Shown: in pieces, positions 12,831 to 26,300 of the stretch
Layout: each line of letters opens with the position of its first letter
Numbering within the stretch: the first letter of the stretch is position 1
Source: Tubiluchus corallicola
Lineage: Eukaryota; Priapulida; Priapulimorpha; Priapulimorphida; Tubiluchidae
NCBI GenBank assembly: GCA_030141605.1
Contig: JAQGDQ010000086.1
Coordinates: 121,418-181,417 of the forward strand
Length of the DNA: 60,000 bases
Reading direction: 5' to 3'
Notes under the pieces: generated by a model
What the model saw: only the letters and a program-made list of their open reading frames with translations
What the model was told of the DNA's origin: nothing
The model's database searches: none
Made by a program: the position numbers and the translations under genes

Positions 12831-14304
12831 AAAACCTAAGACTTGCGAATTTGTAAAAGATAGTCATTGAACAATATAGAAATATACTACTGCATTGATC
12901 GACCGAATCAGATTTCCATTGGATGAGGCATTGACGTCATTTTTTAATTCATGACTTTGAGTTTAGTGTCCTTCGAGTAGTAGTTGGACTCAAACTTATT
13001 TTTTTTCACATTTTATCATTCTGGAAGTTTTCACAGCAATGAGTGATTACAATATTTACAATTTATCTCAAGGATAGACCTGCATGTTAAAAAAAAGATT
13101 GCCCTTTAATATGTTTTAATTTATCATCAATTTTATTTTATATTTAAAACTTAATACTGGATTAAGATTACACATTTTACACAAAATTTAATCAGTATTA
13201 CTTGGATGAGTTAATATTCATTATTAACACTACATATCTGCATTACAGTTAAAATTTACTAGTTTACGTACTTTAAGGTTATGCAATTATGCATATGTAT
13301 ACAAGTGATTCATGTAAAGTTCACAGTTAGAAAGTTATATTTACGACACTGGTACACTGTGTACTATAAAAACACAAACACGAATAAAAGTACAGCTATG
13401 AATAAAAAATCCTATCCAAATATAAACAAATTACTATAATATTCGCAAAATAAAAAAGACACCGGTTTGTTTATCAACCTATACTTGTAAAAAGTAGCTT
13501 TTTACAATTTAATGTGATAATGCAAACATTTAAAATCTACAGGTATAATTCTAAGCTCTTAATTTTAAACTCTTTATTAGAAATATATGTAATGAACGTT
13601 TTACTCGGTATAGTACTTTGTGTTTTGAAAGTTATCCTAAACGGGGTATTTTTCATTGTTTTTTACGGGCCATAACAGCTATGTATTCTGAATTTTAGCA
13701 CCTCTTAAATGTGCATGATTTGGCACATTGTGATATATTTACAACACACATCGCAATCAAACATGCAGTCTTAGCAATGTTTTTGCTCACAGAAAATCAA
13801 AATGTACTAAATAAGTTGATACCCATAGTTTAATGTGCCAGCTATATATTTTATGTAAAATGAATAGGACTATATATTTTAAAATAGTTGATTTACTTTC
13901 TAGCTTCTATGATTTCAAAGACAATTATATGTTAATGTTACAATAAATGATATACGAAATAAAACAAATATAAGCCATAAGATACACTCTCAGATTTTTA
14001 ACAATTCAGTCTTAGAATCGAATCACCCATCCACGAATAAGGGTTTCTAAAGCTAAAACAGCCAGGTGATGTAAAAGTATGCGTGTCAACAGGAACGCGA
14101 AACTGTCTTGGAAGTTCCACGATTGATGGCTTACGAATATTATTCACTTGACATTACACATACGTTTCTTTTTGAATGCTGATGAAAAATCGACCATCAG
14201 ATTTATTATTACATGTTTATTATTGTATGGCCTGGCTTGTACACATCAAACACAGTGCCTACATTCTTAAGGAGTACCACTGGGTCTGAGCCAAGTTCTA
14301 CACA

Positions 14305-17300
14305 TTATGATTTGTTGACAGGCTCTTCATTTTTTGCCTTGTCTGCAAAAAGGAAAGTATAACTAACAGCAGAACATTAAAAAGTTAATCAAAAGTTATT
14401 ATTTTCAACAAAATTTATGCTTGTTATGTGTTAGTCTGCACTTGTGTTAGTGACTGTAATGCAACTCACATCTATAAGTGTTATCTTAGCACTATTGTAA
14501 CTGCAGAATTCAATGCATTTTGAAATTTAACTGGTTTTAAGGATAGATAAATTGACCATTCTCAGTTTTAATCATTTTGTAAAACCTTATGGTACACAGC
14601 AATGCATTTCCAAACAGGTTTTGTAATCATCAGTTAGTCTTCATGACTTTGAAAATGTAACCAGTAGATCGACTGAGCTCATTTACTGGCATACAGAACA
14701 ATAACAAGACAGGATAACATTTAGTAAAATGTATGAAGGCCATAACAAAGAGTTATGCCAGCAATAGTAGAGGGCAATCGCAGAACAGTTTCATAGTAAC
14801 ATTTGGTGGAAAATCGTAATTGATTACTTCCGAGCCAGTATATTTAATTTAAAGTTGGCGCTCTTGTCTTTTAATTGTACTACAGAGTGTCTAAATGATC
14901 CAAAGTTGCAGAAATTTATTCCAAGATATTTACATCATTTTATAACAGTTATCTATTCGTCATTCTATATTACTCTGATGTTCTTGTTTTCTTACTTGTG
15001 GATTGATAAAATTTGGGTACATTTAAATTTTGTTAACACTTTTGTATGTATGGCAATTTTTCTTGACACACACACACAGAAATTATTTGACAAGTTTATA
15101 TTACAGATTTCAGGATACTACCCAACTTTGGTTTCGACCTTAGGAATGTCAAGAATGGCAACTTAGATTGCAAGATCCCAAATTCGGACGCCTTAGCAAT
15201 GTTTTTTACAGCGTGCATTGTCTAGCTTCTACGTATGCTGGCAAGAATCAGAATCGATGGTGCATTTAGCAGCACCAAATGTCAAATCCACAAAATGGTA
15301 AATTCTCAAAATGACTTTTGCAACTAGTGACATTTACGAAAAAGGTCTCAGCAAACTTAACGTAAAAATATCGTCCATTCACAGAAATGTGAGAAATATT
15401 GTTGATGTATAAAATCAATTCAATGTTAACAGTTATCATTCCTAAATTAATAATGTCCACAAAAATTAATGTAGTACAGTTGCACTCTGTGTTGTTGGGC
15501 ACTGGGCTGTACCATTAACCACAGAACAGACAATAACTATTGTGAATGTGAAAAGGTAAAATAAATGATAGGAATTGGTGTTATGTGAGATTTTTCTAAG
15601 TCACAAAGGACTAGACTGGATATGGAACCACATCACAAGTGTAAGGTAACGAATAATATAAAGCTGAGAGCGTGCGTACCTGGTCGCATGTTAAACTCTA
15701 CAGTGAACTCACACTCCAAAGTATGAACTGGTTCTATACATACAGCGACTGAGTCCATAGTTACGTTTGATTTCTTCTCTGGTAAGGCAACTGTTAAAGG
15801 AAAACAGTACCCAATTTTAGACCCTAGCAAAAAATGACTTAAGAAAAATATACTGAAAGTTTTCAAGAATAATTTACATTATTACGGCAGAAACCTGATT
15901 TCGTTTGTTTTCAGATGTTGAATGCTTTTGGCTATTCACACTTAAATGGATAACAGTATTGGCATCTCAGAAATATATTGCACAAACAATAGATGCTGTA
16001 GCTGATCAGCAAAACAAATCCGACCTAAAGCGTGTGCAAACTCATGGAATCACACGTTGGACCAGTAATAATCACATCATTTGAAACTCCTGACGCATAT
16101 TTTGTGTTTTAATGTCAAAATTAAAGCCATATTTCAGTTTCGTTTTTGCAAATACGCGAAATGTGATTAAAATGTTTCTGATGTCAAAAAATTTACTCCA
16201 CTTGTAACGTTATTGCTAGCTATGCCGGCCAGCTGTTAATTAAAGTTCTAAACTAATATTTGATCTTTATATGTAACAAAATGCATCGTATCGTATAGAT
16301 CATAGATGAAAAGAGGTAGGATCTGAAAAACTGGCCTGTTTTCCTTTTGCATTTAAATACTGTTTGTGTTGTAATTAATGCTACAACATTTGAATTCAGC
16401 ATTACAATAGTTGGATAATAGAAAAGCGTAGTGTAGAAACCAGTTATACAACATCTGAAAATCAAAATCACTGCGTAAGATGGTAAGTTTTAGTGCTACC
16501 TAACACAATCAAGCCAAATTTAATGGAAACATTAACAAAAAAAGGCAAATAAAAGTTTTTTTATTATTATTATTATCACATTCAGTACAATATAAAGCAC
16601 ACAGTGAAGTGAAGTGAAGTGAAAAAAGATAAAAGTGATCCATGGTGACATTTAACTGAAACAAAAAGAGAAGTTTGTGTTCTGTGGTTAATGATATCAC
16701 AGTTATCATTGTGGTTAGTGATGGTTCTGTGGTAACTGGCCTCTTATAGATTACATAAGTTGACATGATATGATACAATATTATTTTTATGAATGATCAC
16801 CAAAACTTCTAACAGCACATACATCAACAATTTTTGCCATTTTACTAACATTATTGTTTTGACTACAAACACTTAACAGAGAGCTTTTCGAATGGTCCAC
16901 ATTTCTTTACTACATCATACAATCGTATAATTATATTTTCTGTAGTTCATGTAAATTTAATGTTAAAGGAAACTACACCTCGTGTGCAAAAGTACTTCTA
17001 AATTATGACTTTAAAATGGCCAACCAATTATACCTTCAGTTTCCTTTTCTATATATTTATAACCATATAGAACAGGAGTATGACATTTTCTCCATGACTG
17101 CTAACACCTGTAACTAGCAGTTTTATTAATAACTCACCTGGTTGTGATTTTTTGATTGTTCCATCATTTACTGGTTTTGCATCTGCTGCTGACTCTTTTT
17201 GTGTTGAGTCTGCAATTTGCAGTATAGTTTGTTAACAATGCAATTCTATATAAATTCATATATTCAAGATGGAGCCTAGCTGAAAAATTACAACTTAGTA

Positions 17301-20300
17301 AACTGTTACTCAGTATTATTAAGTCTGCAAGGTAAATTAGTAAAAGGCAATAGGAAAATAACAAGTGTGTATTTTGAAATATCCTTATAATTACATAAAA
17401 AACATATCTCGAAACAGCAAACACACTTGTATAATGATTCAGTTGAATTAACAGTTGCGTCTAGTTCAGCTCAAACAATGACTTGGCTGTCAAGAGATCT
17501 CTTATTTCAATGCACCTTAAGCTAACTGGACTAATAGCAGCACTCAAATTCATGTTCTCTATCCATGTTATCTCACCTCACCCTTTATATGCAATTTATC
17601 TCAACTCAAAACAATTCAGTTAATTATTTGTCCCAATTAACATCAATTCGGGGTAACAAAAAACTAGACAGGCACTCTACTAATTAACAAAACATGTGGT
17701 CTGCACTTAGCAGCTAAACTAAACACTTAATATTTTGCTTTAATCGAATAATCCAGAGCATAAGATGAATTATGGGAATTAGAGGAATAACAATTGATAT
17801 TACTAATTAGGTAAAAAGGGTTCCTTATATGGCATACTGCCCAAAGAATGACACCTCTCCATGTCTACAATTTTTTGGAAGCAAGAGGAATCTCTAACCA
17901 GCTTGTAAATCATCAGCAGGCTTTGTCTTTGCGGGTGATGTCGGTTTGTCTTGTTCTACTTCGTCAGATGTAACTGCTTCTAGTCTATTAAAGTCAATGG
18001 TATAACTGACATAGGATGGAAGTGGGTAATTCAACTTTGAAACTTTGGTATAATGACATATGGCTGCGGTAATGTGCAAATTAACACACTGACTGAAACA
18101 TTTTAGTTTTTTATACTATTGTGAGATTAGATTTAACCTGTAGGTTCTTTTGTCTCACCTTCATCTTGCTTTGATTTTTTGTTTTCAATAGGTTCTTGTG
18201 TTCTTGTAGTATCTACCTCGGGTAAATCTTTTGTTTCACCTGCAACAAATAAGTTATTAAACTGACATTGGTGGTGGTAAAAATTTTATATTAAAGGTGA
18301 AAATTAAATACCATTCGTGTACATCAAGTAGATGTGGACAGATGTGCTCTAGACAGACACAAAATTTGCATGAGAAGTATTACCTCCCGTGCCATTCTTC
18401 GGGAAAGGGGGTTATCGTGGCGAACCAAGTGATAACAGGATGTGCTTTGCAACCAAAGTTAGGCAACACCAAAGCCAGTTAGTGAATGGTTAGTTGACTG
18501 CAGGTTCAATACTCGTTTGGTTGGTGTAGCCATTCTAATTTAAGCTATTTACCTCACACAGGGTATTGTTATACATTATAATGTGGTTGAGAGTGAGACA
18601 CCCCTATCAGTTTGATGTTTCATCTGGACGATTAGCTGTGATAGCAAGCTAGATTCTGGTCCCACAACAACTACTCTCATTAAAATAGGGCCTGCCATGG
18701 AGTGCGGGATTCCACTTAAGAAAATGTCAAGCATCTCTTATCACAGGTTGTGGGGTAAAGACCTATCTCATGCAAAATGTAAATTTAATGTGGCAAGAAT
18801 CGAGTGAGCAGATTTTGACTTGATTCACCATAGCACTTTGAATATCAGTAAAATTATAATTCAGAAATCGTTTGTTGTGTAGCAGATAACTATTTGTATG
18901 GCCTGCTACAAACAAGGAATGAAGGTGTTTAAAAATGCACGGTGGGGCAGAGGAATTGAGGAAAAGTGATGGAGTGCTATTTGGCAAATGCCCTGAAAAG
19001 CCCAATTTCAATGTTGTTTATACGAAAAATAAACATCTTCTGTACCTGCTGCACAGGTCTGTTGGTCAGTATGGTGCACAACTTACTTTAAGTTTTTTAA
19101 AGGACTGCGAACCAAGCCAACCAAAATATATAAAGAACCAATGAGAAATTACAGAAGAGTTTGGCACCACACAACAACTTGTGATCACATTTCTTTTATC
19201 GATCAACTTTCCTTTCAAAAATTTAATAAATTATGGGTCGTTCAATCAGTGTATGTTTATATTTTGCTAGACTTGATTTTCAATACTTGTCGACTCAAAA
19301 CTTGATTTGATCACCAGTTATCTGGCTTCATCTCATGCAAACACAAAAAGAAATGGCAGCATGTTTTTACAATGTTTTTTATATTGATGTCCAATCATAC
19401 GTCACCAAGGTGAAAAATTCTACAACAGGTCCAGAATTCGTTCAGTAATAACAAATTATGAAAGTAGTAAAGTACACATGAATACGAAACCATGTGTAAA
19501 GTCGAAAGTAAAAGTTGCTTCAATGATTTAACTGCAAAGAAAATACTTTCCAAGATTCAAAACTTTTCAATTAGCTAATTAAGTAGTTACTTGATGCAAT
19601 ACATTTTCAAAATTTAGTTTTCTGCTCTAACAAAATCATTTATGCCACAAAAGATTCTTTCCAGGTAACTGTATAGATTCCTCATTTTCCAGGGAAACAT
19701 TGCATTATTTAATTAGTTTTCGGTCATACCAAATATCGTAAAATTCATCTGGTACACGTTTGTCACTACAGAACCGTGCAATCTACATTTTATAAAACAA
19801 AAAATCAATCACTCCCTAATTTGAGTAATTACAACCTTTTTCTAGTTTGGAATCTGGCTGCTTTACTTCTGCGCCTTCTGATTCCACTTGTTCTGTTACT
19901 GTAAAGAGAAAACATAAACTAACAGCAAAGTTGAATGTACAAATATAGACTAAGAAAAACAGAGGCCAACAGACCACAAAAGAATATTAGACAGTTCTAC
20001 AGTAACAGCCTTAATGAATTCCTGACACAAGTTTATTAGCCACACGTTGAACAAATCCAATTCAGGACAAAGATTTTAGACTCACCGCCTTCTTGCTCAG
20101 GTTTTAAAATTCCCCGTTCTATTAAATCTTCTTTCCTTGAACGAGTAGAAATTTGCCTTTCTAAAACTGGAACAAATCCAAAATATATCATTTCTAATGC
20201 TATTTTAAATACACGTTAAAAGTAATTATTATATGACAAGGCCTTTAATTCCCATTTTGCTATTAATCCATCAGGATTCCAAATATATTGAATATTTCCT

Positions 20301-23300
20301 TCTAGCCCAAATTCTTCCACATTAAGTAAATCAACTTAATTTGCTTTGTTTGTAAATTACAAATACAAGTAAATAAATAACATTTATATTATTTAAGAGA
20401 ACTCATTTGAGAACTTATAAGAGAAACTGAGAGAAATTGAATTCTTACCTTGGATTGAGTTTTCCATAAATGCACTTTTCTGCCGTGGCACCACTAAAAC
20501 AAACCCCATACATGTTAATGTTATGGTACACACATTATAATGTTACAAAATGTAATATAGTTACTAAAAGTGATAATGAATTCAATTTATGCAAGGTTAT
20601 GAAATAATAAAAATATAGCCCAGATATACCCTTCAACTACACTTATTACAGTACAGTGTAACAAGTAGAATACTGAATTTTTATTTTCAAAAGCAAACAA
20701 ACCATGTCACGAAAAAGCAGTGCAATTTTTAAATTGTACAAGTCCATTTAACAGAGAGCATTGAAAATAATAGATATATTACACATACGCTGACAAATAA
20801 CTGACACATTTTGTTACATATCATGCAATAGCACAGCAGTAAAATACATGGTAGGTATGATTAACAGAAACAGACAGACATTCGTTTAAAATAAATATGT
20901 GTAAAATTTGTTCAGAAATACAAATATTAAAAGGTTAGTAACACAGTCAGATCGAACTAGTTTATCAACAAGAATATTGGATTAACTGGACTAACACAAA
21001 TTATGAAATTAGAAAATATTTTTTTGGAAGCTTTCAAATACATCCATTAATCAAATTACAGAAGTTTTGCATATGACCAATTAGTACAATACCTCATGAA
21101 AAACAATGTTTTATTAATTGAAAGCAGCCTTCAAGTGTGTATCATAATTCACACTGGCAAGATACACAGAGTTAATGAAGTAGTGAAGGAATAAAGATCA
21201 TGCAGCATAGTTTACAAGTGTTTTAGACTGAATAGTTAATTTGCCTATAAATAGTTGTACTGATTAAATTGCTTTATAATACATATTGCACCAGCATTCC
21301 TACATACGCATGTCAACATGCTTTCTCTACAAGAATGAACATTAGTGTTAGCAAATAGTAGCAGCAACAGTGTTTACAATTTTTTTTAATTTAATAATAA
21401 TGAAATAGCAACGGATTATATGAAGATAAACATTGATGAATTAATGCAATACAACAGGTCCTAGGAAGAAACTAGTTAGTAATCCTAGATCTAGAGGTAC
21501 CAGTCCTGTAATCACAAGTTTCTCACCTACTGGTACATCTTTGTCAACTAAATCCACAGTGTCTAGTGTGTCTTTCTGTGGTACTTTTTCAACATTATTG
21601 TTCTCTCTGTCACTGTATTGCTTATATTTGGCCAATTTTGTCACCAATGTATCATGTTTCTCAAGCACAACGTTGTTTTGACAGTTGATAATGTCAGTGC
21701 TCGTCGAAACCTTGCTATTTTCACCAGGTTTGTGATCTAGCTTGCTTCCTCTGTCACCATCACTTGTTATCAGAATATCTCGAGTACCTTGAGTTTTGTC
21801 CTCAGTAAGATCTCTTACTTGCCCACCAATCTTCAGAGTACGTGCTTTTGGGTCAACATTTTGCTTTGAGCTGTCGTCTGCTGCCTGCTTAGATGCTTTT
21901 TTAGCAGCAATCCATTCAGACAAATGTTTCAGAGATGGGTGAAAATTTTCTGTTGCCTCACTGTTTCTCAAACTTGTTGATTCATCGCAAAATTGATTGG
22001 TATCTTCACTCTTCTTTCCTTTTTGAAAATTCTCTGCTTCTTCTACTAAACAAGAACTGACTGCTCGAGTGTTTTCAGCAACACTGTGCTCCAAGTGTTG
22101 GCTAATGATTTTACCACTATCAGCGATCTGTCTGATACTGCTAAACTGGTTTTCCTTCTCGTGTTTCTCAAAAGTTTCGTTTTGTCCTGTGGCTTGATTT
22201 TCTTCCATTACAGTGGTTTTCAGAAATGAGTTTGTGTGATTAGTAAGTAAGCCGTTTGTGATAAGTTCTGGGCACGTGCTCAGCTTGACATCATCGCTTA
22301 CCAAATCATAGTTAACCTGTTCTTCCATGCCATTACACTCTGTTTGACGACCTGAAGAATCATCAAATTTACTATCCATTTTGATGCCAGTATCACCTTC
22401 AATGGCTGTATTTTCTTTGTGTATGACACATGCCTCATATATATCAGCATTATTATCTACAAGAGACAAAGCATGATGAGATCCAGAATCAACAGTAGTA
22501 TTTTCATTGATGCTAGCAGCATTCACAAGAAAAGTTTCCCTGTGATTGTCTTTCTCATCACATTGATCAACATTTCCATCGACATCATCGTGTAGAGGCA
22601 ACATGTGTTCTGCAAAAGAAGTACAAGCGTGAGTATCACCAACTGTATGTGGTTTTGTGTTACTTGAATCGGAAAAGTTGTGCATTGCAGAAAATTGCAT
22701 AATATCTTCACTATCAGCAGCTGCTGGAGGTGGCTGCTTTTTGATTTCACACTGATTCCTTACAGAAATATTTTTCAAGTTATTTGATTTAGACAAGCTG
22801 TCATCAATGTTTGAAGTTGCAACGTCAGAAAGTGCAGCATCGGCATGTTTTAAGTCTTTAGCAATACTTTGTTCCAAGTGTCGGGACTCATATGTTACCT
22901 CCACATTATTATCTGCAAGAGCCAAAGTGTGATAAATGGCAGAATCAGTGATAGGATTTTTATTTTCTATGAGGCTAAGATCATTCAGATGAGGAATAGT
23001 TTCTCTATGATTATCTTTTTCATTATGTTGATCAGCACCTTCATCAACATCATTGTATACAGGCACATACTGTTCTACAAAAGAGTGACAAGCATAACTA
23101 TCACCAGATGTATGTGGTGCTATGTTACTGGTATCGAATGAGCTGCTCTGTGCATGCAGCTGCACAATTCCTTCATCATCAGCAGATGCTGGAGGTGACT
23201 GAGTTACAATTTCATGTTGATTCCTATCTTCAGAAAATATGTTTTTGAAGCTATTTGTGTTACACATGCTGCCGTTCATGTTTGACTTTGCAGTAACAGT

Positions 23301-26300
23301 AAGTACAGTGTCAGTATTTTCCAAAGCTTCTGCAACTCTCTGTTCTGAGTGTAGGCAATCATATGTATCAGCATTATGATCTGCAGGAGACAAACTGTGG
23401 CAAGAGCCAGAGTCAGTAGTAGGATTTTGATTTTCATTGTTCAAAGGCAACACAGTTTCTTTATCGGCATTATCATGCATAGGCACGTAATGGTCTGCAA
23501 AAGAAGGACAAGCATGATTATCACCAGCTGCATGTGGTGTCGTAGTACTGAAATCTGGACAGCTGTGCTGTGTGGAAAGTTGCAGATCATCTTCTTCACC
23601 AGCAGAAGCTGGAGGCGACTGAGTTCTGACTTCACACTGATTTTGTTCCAAGTGTAGGTACTCATACGTTCTAGCGCTATTATCTACAAGAGACAATGCG
23701 TGACAGGAACCAGAGTCAGTTATAATATTTTCGTTGACGCTAGAAGCATTCAGAGGTGTAACAGTTTCTCTATGATTATCTTTCTCATCACAATGGCCAG
23801 CATCAGCATCAACATCAATATTTGCAGGCATATATTGCTCTACAAAAGAAATACAAGCATCACTATTATCAGCTGAATGTGGTGTTGTACTACTGAAGTT
23901 GAGAGAGCTGTGCTGTACAGAATGTTGCACAATATCTGCAATATCAGCAGCTGCCGTAGGTGACTGAATTCTAATTTCACACTGATTCCCAACTTCACTA
24001 AACATACTTTTCAAGCTACTTGTATTAGACATGTTGTCATTCATGTTTGATGTTGTAATGTTAATAGATGCAGCATCAGAATTTGTCATCTCCATCTTTT
24101 CGCCGCCCCTAGAGAACCCAGGAGGACTGACTGACATTCCATCCTTCAACAATTGTTCTTCTTTATCTGGCATCTCTACATTTTTGACATCTTCAGAAAC
24201 ATTGCTACAGCTTCCAGTGCTAGTCTTGTCATTAGTTGTGTCTGAATATGATTTTGGAAAATTAATAGGACCAGTTTTGCACTGCTGAGCTGTTATATCA
24301 CTTTCGTTTTGATCCTCACGTAACAACGAACTTTCAAGTTCTGTTGATACAACTTTTGTGGTAAACAAAACGCTTTTTCCAACCTTCTCGCTTTCTTCAA
24401 AGAGTTCCTTCGTTTCTTCCATTGTAATATATGTAGCTGACACTGCCAAATTTGATTCTTCATTTAACTTTTCTGCATCACAAGAATGAATTTCTTCGAA
24501 AGGCATATTTTCCAAATGGAGTTGCTGTTTAGGGGCAGCTGCTGATATAGCATCATTTTCAGTAAATTTTTTTACAAACAAATTTGTTGTGGATGAACAA
24601 TCCAAATCTGTTTTAACTCTGGTATCAAGCTGTCTTATGTTAATTTCCTCTGATTTTGCATCATGCTGATCACTATCATCATGGACAGAAAATCTCTCAC
24701 ACAATGTAGCTGACTCATCCTTTGCAATAACATTGTCATGATCAGTACCAAATTCTCTTTCAACATCAGCAGGTGTGCTCACTACACGCATCCGGGAAGA
24801 ATTTGTCTTGATTACGGCTTCAGGTTTCGGTTCAGACAAGTGACGAGAAGACTTCAAGCAGATGGGAGATTTTCTAGTTTTAGCAGCAATTTTAGCTGTT
24901 CTGTCAGGAATACAAACTTCAAGTACTTCACTGTGATTACCTTCAGAACTTTCGCTCTCGCTGACACTTTCGCTGCCCAGCACTTCTATGTTTGTTATTA
25001 CTGGTACCGAAAGGTCTACTTTAAACTGTCTTGAACCAATCTGTATTATATGCCGTGTTATTTCAGGTGTACCAGATCGAACAGCTATAGCACACACATC
25101 AGATGCAATTTCAGGCATCGGATTACCGGCACTCACTGAATGCCTGGTTTTGAACGTATGTCGATGTGGCGGGTGTGCTGCAGCTAGACTTGTTTTCGGC
25201 TTTTCTCCATATTCTGCAACAGCAATGCACACAGCCGGTTTTGGTTCAATGTCACACGTATAATAAACAACATTTTCCTCAAGTGCAATATTGTCATTAG
25301 GATAGTCACTGCGATCTACATCTGATGTGAATACTATTTTCTTTTCTTCATCATTACTATTATGTGGATTAGCTGACCAATCTGGTTTTTCTGAAAAGTC
25401 GGAAACATGAAACTGATGATCAGAAGAAGAAAATGACTGCTCCATGTATGCCTCTTGTTCACATTCAGAAGTGTAGTAAACAACTGGTGACTGGTTTTCT
25501 GTAACACCATCTTCAATACCATCTTGTTGACTCCATTCGTGAAAATTTTGCCCATTAGTAGCTTCATCTGTTAGTTCCATAATCAGATCATAATTTTCGT
25601 TCTGGTTTGCTTCATTCTTCGAAACACTTGCTGGATTTTCATCTGATGTTCCGCTATCATCCATAATCAGATCATAATTTTCGTTCTGGTTTGCTTCATT
25701 CTTCGAAACACTTGCTGGATTTTCATCTGATGTTCCGCTATCATCCATAATCAGATCATAATTTTCGTTCTGGTTTGCTTCATTCTTCGAAACACTTGCT
25801 GGATTTTCATCTGATGTTCCGCTATCATCCATAATCAGATCATAATTTTCGTTCTGGTTTGCTTCATTCTTCGAAACACTTGCTGGATTTTCATCTGATG
25901 TTCCGCTATCGCCACAAGGGTATTGAAGACTGGAGGAAGGACTAACTCTAGAATTTCTAAATAGTTTTGACTGTTCCCAAGCTGATTCATGGTGGGCAGG
26001 ATCACCAAAGAGAAATTTAACTGGGTTTATAATAGCGGAGCTGCTCAAGCCAGTATCGACTTCAGATTCGTGTTTATTCCGACGACCAAAGATATTTTTT
26101 ACAAAAACATGTTTGTTGTCTTCTCTGCACTCCACATAAACAGCTGCAGATTGCTGAAAGTCTGCAACATAAAGTTAATTAGTAACAATTTAAGAGTACC
26201 TAAAATATAATCATAATTTCGTAATAAAGGTACATTGCTGCCACACCTGAAGCTCAACAAAAAGAACGTTGCATGATTAATAAATTATGGCCATGAATAC

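Larger units (their letters stand above)
10669..14304. other. Intergenic DNA between convergent RidA and gene 3
   Basis: AT-rich DNA without a supportable gene. It contains the hAT-like element at 11564-12018 and an imperfect inverted repeat around 12645-12830, listed separately. Candidate reverse-strand AATAAA signals for the minus-strand gene occur at 14202-14207 and 14216-14221. Confidence 0.6.

Noticed and set aside
14855-15166. 103-codon plus-strand frame with hydrophobic stretches
   Set aside because: It lies in an intron of the minus-strand gene, has no splice context or recognisable family, and AT-rich DNA gives hydrophobic translations by chance.
18340-18780. GC-richer patch with GGTTCAATACT, resembling a tRNA B box
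   Set aside because: No convincing A box at the right distance and no cloverleaf. It may be an unknown SINE, but I cannot support that.
21441-21526. Open extension of the giant exon to a stop at 21441
   Set aside because: A strong donor (GTAG/GTGAGA) at 21526 joins in phase to the next exon. The extension is kept only as a possible truncated isoform through intron retention.
22869-25263. Several plus-strand frames of 85-98 codons opposite the giant exon
   Set aside because: They are antisense shadows of the 4.6 kb coding exon.
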